A program made the position numbers and the translations under genes. Of a stretch of DNA of 64,000 nt, positions 58,607-64,000 are shown piece after piece (position 1 is the first letter of the stretch; every line of letters starts with the position of its first letter). The notes below the pieces were generated by a model. It was not told where the DNA came from and searched no databases. It was given only the letters and a program-made list of their open reading frames with translations. Source of the stretch: Novosphingobium sp. MW5 (GTDB taxonomy: Bacteria > Pseudomonadota > Alphaproteobacteria > Sphingomonadales > Sphingomonadaceae); NCBI GenBank assembly GCA_025938935.1, contig JAPCWB010000001.1, positions 1,736,001 to 1,800,000 of the forward strand. The letters run 5' to 3'.

Positions 58607-59326
58607 ATGATCAAGTTCACAAAGATGTCCTGCGTCCAGGTGGCCGTGATCGCCAGCCTGGTGATTTCCGGCTGTGCCGAGGCGAAGAAGAAGAAGCCCG
58701 AGCCGCTTCCCCCGCCGCCGCCCCCCGCGCCAAAGATGGTGGTCGTGGCGTGGAAGCCAATCCCGCCCGAATGGGCCGCCCCCAACACCCAGGTTCCGCC
58801 GCTGCTGCCCGATGGTCTGCGCCAGAGCGTGAACCGCAACATCTCGCCATCGCAGACCACCTGGAACCTGCGTTCAGGTTACAATGTCGCCGCGCTCAAC
58901 TGCCTGGATCCGAAGCACGCGGAAATCCTCGTCAACTACCGCACCTTCCTCAAGACCCATGCCAAGACGCTGAAGGCGGTGAACGCCAAGGTCGATGCCG
59001 AATGGCGCGCAAAGTATGGCGCCGGCTTCATCAAGGTACGCGAAAAGTACATGACCGAGGTGTACAACCACTTCGCCATCCCGCCGACGCTGCCGGCCTT
59101 CTGTGACGCCGCCCTGGTGATGAGCCGCGAGGCGAAGCTGATCAAATCGGCGGACCTGAACAATTTCGCCGCCCGCAGCCTGCCGAACCTTGAGATCGTG
59201 TTCGACGATTTCTTCAAGCGGTTCGACCAGTACCGGCTCGACATGGCCGCCTGGGAAACGAAATGGGGCAAGGATGCCGTGCCCGGATCGACCGTGCTGG
59301 CAACGCCGACCAACTCAACCATGTAA
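58607..59326 (+). CDS. hypothetical lipoprotein
   Basis: 239 residues with a lipoprotein signal ([19 protein letters not shown]; Cys23), a run of Pro ([10 protein letters not shown]) and a mostly helical domain with [27 protein letters not shown] and [15 protein letters not shown]. Two cysteines in the domain may pair. I know it only as an unnamed protein conserved in sphingomonads. Its neighbours, a terminator before and a tRNA after, give no hint. Confidence 0.75.
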   Translation: MIKFTKMSCVQVAVIASLVISGCAEAKKKKPEPLPPPPPPAPKMVVVAWKPIPPEWAAPNTQVPPLLPDGLRQSVNRNISPSQTTWNLRSGYNVAALNCLDPKHAEILVNYRTFLKTHAKTLKAVNAKVDAEWRAKYGAGFIKVREKYMTEVYNHFAIPPTLPAFCDAALVMSREAKLIKSADLNNFAARSLPNLEIVFDDFFKRFDQYRLDMAAWETKWGKDAVPGSTVLATPTNSTM

Positions 59327-59439
59327 GGCCTAGCGCCTGCGCTGGCGCAAAATTGGGCTTTCGCGCGCGGTTCCCTTTCGCTAAGGGAGCCGCTCTGCGG
59401 ACGAGGGCTGCTCCTCTCGCACCGCAATCGCACTGGAAC

Positions 59440-59515
<76 letters not shown>

Positions 59516-59670
59516 GTGCATCGAAAATAGCCAAATCCTGGCCTGCGAACGGCACCTTTTTGCGCTTACGGTGCTCACGGCCCTGACGGCCGCTGCGCTC
59601 CGGTTCTCGAAAGGCACATTCTCGGCACAGGCTGAGGCTATTCTCGACGCACTGGACCAACCCTGAGTCC

Positions 59671-60790
<1,120 letters not shown>

Positions 60791-60791
<1 letters not shown>

Positions 60792-60880
60792 CGTCGTCCC
60801 GGACTTGATCCGGGACCGCTGGCCATTGGAGCCTGTCAGTTACACAGGCCAGCGATCCCGGCCTTCGCCGGGATGACGGG
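60791..60880. repeat. REP-like palindromic repeat between obgE and proB
   Basis: It begins ACGTCGTCCCGGACTTGATC, then CGGGACCGCTGGCC, and ends GCGATCCCGGCCTTCGCCGG with GATGACGG. Both arms hold hairpins and pair with each other. It is of the same class as the two copies at 5774 and 5906, though it differs in many bases. It fills almost the whole gap between the two genes. Confidence 0.8.
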
Positions 60881-60917
60881 AGTTGCATCCTCTGCCGTTT
60901 TCCTTAATCCCGCCGCG

Positions 60918-62048
60918 ATGAAGATCGCCGCGCTGACTGACCTGGCCGACAAGGCCAAGTGCCCCCGCCTCGTTGTGAAGGTTGGCTCGGCCCTGCTCGT
61001 TGGCAAGGATGGACCTCGCCGCGCCTGGATCGAGGGACTGGTCGGCGAGATCGCCGCCGCACGGGCGCGCGAACAGGAAGTGATTGTCGTCTCCTCCGGC
61101 TCGATTGCGCTGGGCGCGCGCACACTGGGACTGGACAAGGGCGGGCGCGGCAGCCTCGCCGATGCGCAAGCCGCCGCGGCAGTGGGCCAAATCGCCCTCT
61201 CCGGGCTCTGGGCTGAACTGCTGCGGGCACACGGGCTGACCGCCGCGCAATTGCTGCTGACGCTAGAAGACTTGGAGGATCGCCGCCGCTACCTCAACGC
61301 TACGGCCACGCTCACCCGCCTGCTCGATGCCGGCGCGGTGCCGGTGGTGAACGAGAACGATTCGGTTGCCACGCAAGAAATCCGTTTCGGTGACAATGAC
61401 CGATTGGCCGCGCGCGTAGCGCAGGCCGCGCGGGCGAGTGCGGTGCTTCTGCTGTCGGACGTGGACGGCCTCTATGACCGCAACCCGAAGGACCCTGCGG
61501 CGAAATTGCTGCAAGAAGTGCGCGGCGTGACCCCGGCCATTCACGCAATGGCGGACGGCGGCTCGGCCTCTGGCCTCGGCTCGGGCGGCATGACGTCGAA
61601 GCTGCAGGCCGCCGAAATCGCCGAACGCGCTGGGATTGCGCTGGTCATTGGCAATGGCACGCACGATGCGCCGATTGCTCGCGTGATCGAACAAGGCGTG
61701 GGCACGCTGTTCCTGCCCAAGCGCAAGGCGGCGGCTCGCAAGGCCTGGCTGGGCGGGCGGCTGCGGCTCAAAGGCACGCTGGTGGTCGATGCTGGCGCGG
61801 CAGGGGCTCTGACCAAGGGATCGAGCCTGCTGGCGGCGGGCATCACTGCTGTAGAGGGCAGTTTCCAGCGCGGCGATGCTGTCGCCATCCGCGATGCCGG
61901 GGGCACGCCTCTGGCCCATGGCCTCGCCGAATACGACGCGGAGGAATGCCGCAAGCTGGTCGGGCACCACAGCCGTGAGCACGAGGCACTTCTGGGCTAT
62001 GCGCCGCGTTCGGCGATCGTCCACCGCGACCAGATGGTCCTGCTGTGA
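60918..62048 (+). CDS. proB: glutamate 5-kinase
   Basis: First step of proline synthesis: phosphorylates glutamate. 376 residues. The amino-acid kinase domain has RLVVKVGSALLVGKDG, VVSSGSIALGARTL, VVNENDSVATQEIRFGDND and GSGGMTSKLQAAEIAERAG; the C-terminal third is a PUA domain. The ATG at 60918 is chosen, next to the REP element. Its TGA lies in the GTG of the following gene (GTGA). Confidence 0.96.
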   Translation: MKIAALTDLADKAKCPRLVVKVGSALLVGKDGPRRAWIEGLVGEIAAARAREQEVIVVSSGSIALGARTLGLDKGGRGSLADAQAAAAVGQIALSGLWAELLRAHGLTAAQLLLTLEDLEDRRRYLNATATLTRLLDAGAVPVVNENDSVATQEIRFGDNDRLAARVAQAARASAVLLLSDVDGLYDRNPKDPAAKLLQEVRGVTPAIHAMADGGSASGLGSGGMTSKLQAAEIAERAGIALVIGNGTHDAPIARVIEQGVGTLFLPKRKAAARKAWLGGRLRLKGTLVVDAGAAGALTKGSSLLAAGITAVEGSFQRGDAVAIRDAGGTPLAHGLAEYDAEECRKLVGHHSREHEALLGYAPRSAIVHRDQMVLL

Positions 62049-62956
62049 CCATTGCGGTTACCGGCGCGACGGGCTTCGTCGGTCAGGCGCTGCTCGACCG
62101 CGCCGCCCAGGTGAACCAGCCGGTCCGCGCGCTTGCCCGCCAGTTGCAGGACCCGCGTGAAGGCGTGGAATGGCTCAAGGGAGAACTTGCCGATGCGCAG
62201 GCGCTGGATCGGCTGATGCGCGGAGCGGAAGCGGTGATCCATGTCGCCGGGGCCGTCAGCGCGCCCGATGCGGATGGGTTCGAGGCGGCCAATGTCACCG
62301 GCACGCTCAACGTTATTGAAGCCGCCAAGCGCGCCGGTGTGCCTCGGCTGGTCTTCGTTTCCTCGCTCTCCGCCCGGGAGCCGCAGTTGTCGCTGTACGG
62401 CGCTTCCAAGGCGCGGGCCGAAAAGCTCGTCATGGCAAGCGGGCTTGACTGGACCATCGTCCGCCCGCCCGCGATCTACGGCTTCCGTGACAAGGAAATG
62501 CTCGATCTGTTCAAGGCGGCGAAATGGGGCGTCATGCCCATGCCGGCGAAGGAAGGCCGGGCCAGCTATATCCACGTCGAGGACCTCGTCCGCCTGCTGC
62601 TGAAGCTCGTGCCTGGCGGAGAAGGGGTGACCGGCAAGGTCTTCGAACCTGATGACGGCCGCGAACAGGGCTGGGGCCACCGCGAGATTGCCCGGGCCAT
62701 CGGCTGGGCCGTGGGCAGGCGGCCTGTGGTGATCCACCTGTCCTCTGCCTGGCTGCACCGCGCAGCGCGCTGGGGCGGCAAGCTGACGCGCGGCCGCTTC
62801 AAGCTGACGGCGGACCGCGCCGGCTACATGGCGCACCCGGACTGGGTCGCAAGTTCGGCTTTCAAAGTACCGGAATCACTGTGGAAACCAATCGTTCCTA
62901 CCCGCGAGGGACTGAAGGCAACCGCCAAGTGGTACCGCGAGGCGGGCTGGCTCTGA
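62045..62956 (+). CDS. NAD(P)-dependent epimerase/dehydratase-like protein (extended SDR)
   Basis: 303 residues from a GTG that overlaps the proB stop. The cofactor loop VTGATGFVGQAL is at residues 5-16; then VIHVAGAVSAPDADGFEAANVTGT, VFVSSLSAREPQ and the catalytic YGASK. WTIVRPPAIYG and YIHVEDLVRL follow, as in the atypical complex-I-like and nucleoside-sugar epimerase groups. Substrate unknown. The overlap suggests joint expression with proB. Confidence 0.88.
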   Translation: MTIAVTGATGFVGQALLDRAAQVNQPVRALARQLQDPREGVEWLKGELADAQALDRLMRGAEAVIHVAGAVSAPDADGFEAANVTGTLNVIEAAKRAGVPRLVFVSSLSAREPQLSLYGASKARAEKLVMASGLDWTIVRPPAIYGFRDKEMLDLFKAAKWGVMPMPAKEGRASYIHVEDLVRLLLKLVPGGEGVTGKVFEPDDGREQGWGHREIARAIGWAVGRRPVVIHLSSAWLHRAARWGGKLTRGRFKLTADRAGYMAHPDWVASSAFKVPESLWKPIVPTREGLKATAKWYREAGWL

Positions 62957-62975
62957 GCGCCGCCGCGCGTGCCGA

Positions 62976-63785
62976 TCAGAAAACCGGATCGTAACCCGGC
63001 GGCAGGTCGCCCTCGTCGCTGCTCGGTGCGCCCGGCACATGGATGCCGCATTCGGTCTTGTCCCAGCCTTTCCAGCGGCCCGAGCGCGGGTCTTCGCCTT
63101 CTGCCACCTTGTGGGTGCAGGGCGAGCAGCCGATCGAGGGATATCCTTCCGCCACCAGCGGGTGCGGCGGCAGGCCGTGCTTGGCGAAATAGGCAGCGAG
63201 ATCGTCCGATGACCAGTCAGCCAGCGGATTGATCTTCAGGCGGCCCTGGGCGTCCGAATTGTCGATTTCGAAGCGCGGCAGCCCGGCGCGGGTGGCGGAC
63301 TGGAAGCCTTTGCGGCCGGTGATCGATGCATCGAAGCGTTCGAGCGCGCGGGCCAGCGGCTCCACCTTGCGGATTTCGCAGCAGCCATCGGGGTCATAGG
63401 ACCAGCGCAGGCCGCTTTCGTCGCGTGCCTTGAGCTTTTCCGGATCGGGCGTCAGGATTTCGATCCCGGTCAGGCCAAGGTGCGCGACAAGCTGGTCGCG
63501 GTAGGCCAAGGTTTCCGGGAAATGCTTGCCGGTATCGAGAAACAGGACGGGCGTTGCTGGATCCACACTGGCAACAAGATGAAGCAGAACAGCACTTTCT
63601 GCGCCAAAGCTCGAAACCACAGCAAGATCACCAGCCATCCGTTCGCGAAGCACCGTACGCAGCATGTCCGCCGTTTCCGTGCCGCGGAACAGGCGGTTGA
63701 GCTGCACCGCATCGGCCTCGCTGAAGCGCGGGCCGGTGTCAATCCGGTCAATCTTGCGGCTGGGCGCGGTCACCGGCTCAGCCAT
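62976..63785 (-). CDS. cysH: adenylylsulfate (APS) reductase-type CysH
   Basis: Reduces activated sulfate to sulfite in assimilation. 269 residues. SSFGAESAVLLHL is the nucleotide loop. The Cys pairs PDGCCEIRK and IGCSPCTHK (CC...CxxC) are ligands of a 4Fe-4S cluster, which marks the APS-using form rather than the PAPS form. The end KTECGIH holds the catalytic Cys. The ATG at 63785 overlaps the end of the DUF934 gene by 8 nt, so both are in one operon. Confidence 0.95.
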   Translation of the reverse strand: MAEPVTAPSRKIDRIDTGPRFSEADAVQLNRLFRGTETADMLRTVLRERMAGDLAVVSSFGAESAVLLHLVASVDPATPVLFLDTGKHFPETLAYRDQLVAHLGLTGIEILTPDPEKLKARDESGLRWSYDPDGCCEIRKVEPLARALERFDASITGRKGFQSATRAGLPRFEIDNSDAQGRLKINPLADWSSDDLAAYFAKHGLPPHPLVAEGYPSIGCSPCTHKVAEGEDPRSGRWKGWDKTECGIHVPGAPSSDEGDLPPGYDPVF

Positions 63786-64000
63786 GCCTCTTGGCCCAGA
63801 CGGGCGCGCGGCCGTCCACCGTCGGCTGATAGACCTCGGCATAGCGCTCCATGGCGGCTTCGGCATCGGCCGTGTTGAGCGGATGTTCGGGGGCAAAGCT
63901 GTCAAACCCGCAGCGGCGCATATAGGCGAGCTGGTCGACCAGTACGTCGCCAACCGCGCGCAGTTCGCCCTTGTAGCCGGCCTCGCGGAGGATCCGCGCC
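63778..64000 (-). CDS. DUF934 family protein, C-terminal part (cut by the window edge)
   Basis: The last 73 residues are in the window: ARILREAGYKGELRAVGDVL, then DQLAYMRRCGFDSFA and EAAMERYAEVYQPTVDG to the TGA at 63780-63778. This is the C-terminal part of DUF934, a family usually found with cysH, cysI and sirohaem genes; it helps sulfite reduction in an unclear way. The start lies past base 64000. Confidence 0.88.
   Translation of the reverse strand, partial: ARILREAGYKGELRAVGDVLVDQLAYMRRCGFDSFAPEHPLNTADAEAAMERYAEVYQPTVDGRAPVWAKRHG

Overview
The window is high-GC chromosomal DNA from an alphaproteobacterium, most likely a sphingomonad (Novosphingobium/Erythrobacter-like). This rests on the protein families and gene order seen, the alphaproteobacterial form of the SOS box (GAAC-N7-GAAC) before uvrA, and REP-like palindromes of a type I know from sphingomonads. 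No plasmid, phage or insertion-sequence genes were seen.

Layout. 1-2925: uvrA with a LexA box just before its start. 2965-4754: a low-GC two-gene island on the minus strand, an AAA/ABC-type ATPase translationally coupled to a DUF4276 (TOPRIM-like) protein, built like two-gene anti-phage systems such as PARIS, RloAB or AbiL. 4963-35211: a mosaic of short operons and single genes. These include argG; cfa; a TMEM165-family Mn exporter under a clear yybP-ykoY riboswitch; two SDRs; a PhzF protein; twin glycine-zipper proteins; rlmN; the argC-greB-DUF4169 operon; an M17 aminopeptidase; map; ccmAB; a pterin dehydratase; an AlkA-type glycosylase; ferredoxin and cysK; and many secreted proteins of unknown role. 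35591-54287: an almost gapless dcw cluster (mraZ rsmH ftsL ftsI murE murF mraY murD ftsW murG murC murB ddl ftsQ ftsA ftsZ), mostly joined by 1-4 nt overlaps. 54415-64000: a TPR/SPOR protein, YbjN, proC, a Bax-inhibitor-1 protein with a heat-shock-like promoter, a lipoprotein, tRNA-Ala(CGC), obgE, proB, an NAD-dependent epimerase-like protein, an APS-reductase-type cysH and the end of a DUF934 gene cut by the window edge.

How the genes work together. The dcw block covers cytoplasmic muropeptide synthesis (MurB, MurC, MurD, MurE, MurF, Ddl), lipid I/II assembly (MraY, MurG), septal transglycosylase and transpeptidase (FtsW, FtsI) and the divisome core (FtsL, FtsQ, FtsA, FtsZ). MurE carries the DNPR motif of meso-diaminopimelate ligases. 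proB and proC supply proline synthesis, argG and argC arginine synthesis, and cysH with cysK two steps of cysteine synthesis.

Data quality. Four essential dcw genes (murE twice, ftsW, ddl, ftsA) and one secreted-protein gene are interrupted by single-base indels, and all six lie at a CCWGG motif. Such lesions cannot all be real in a living cell, so they are most likely sequencing errors, possibly at methylated CCWGG sites. The genes are annotated here across the frameshifts.
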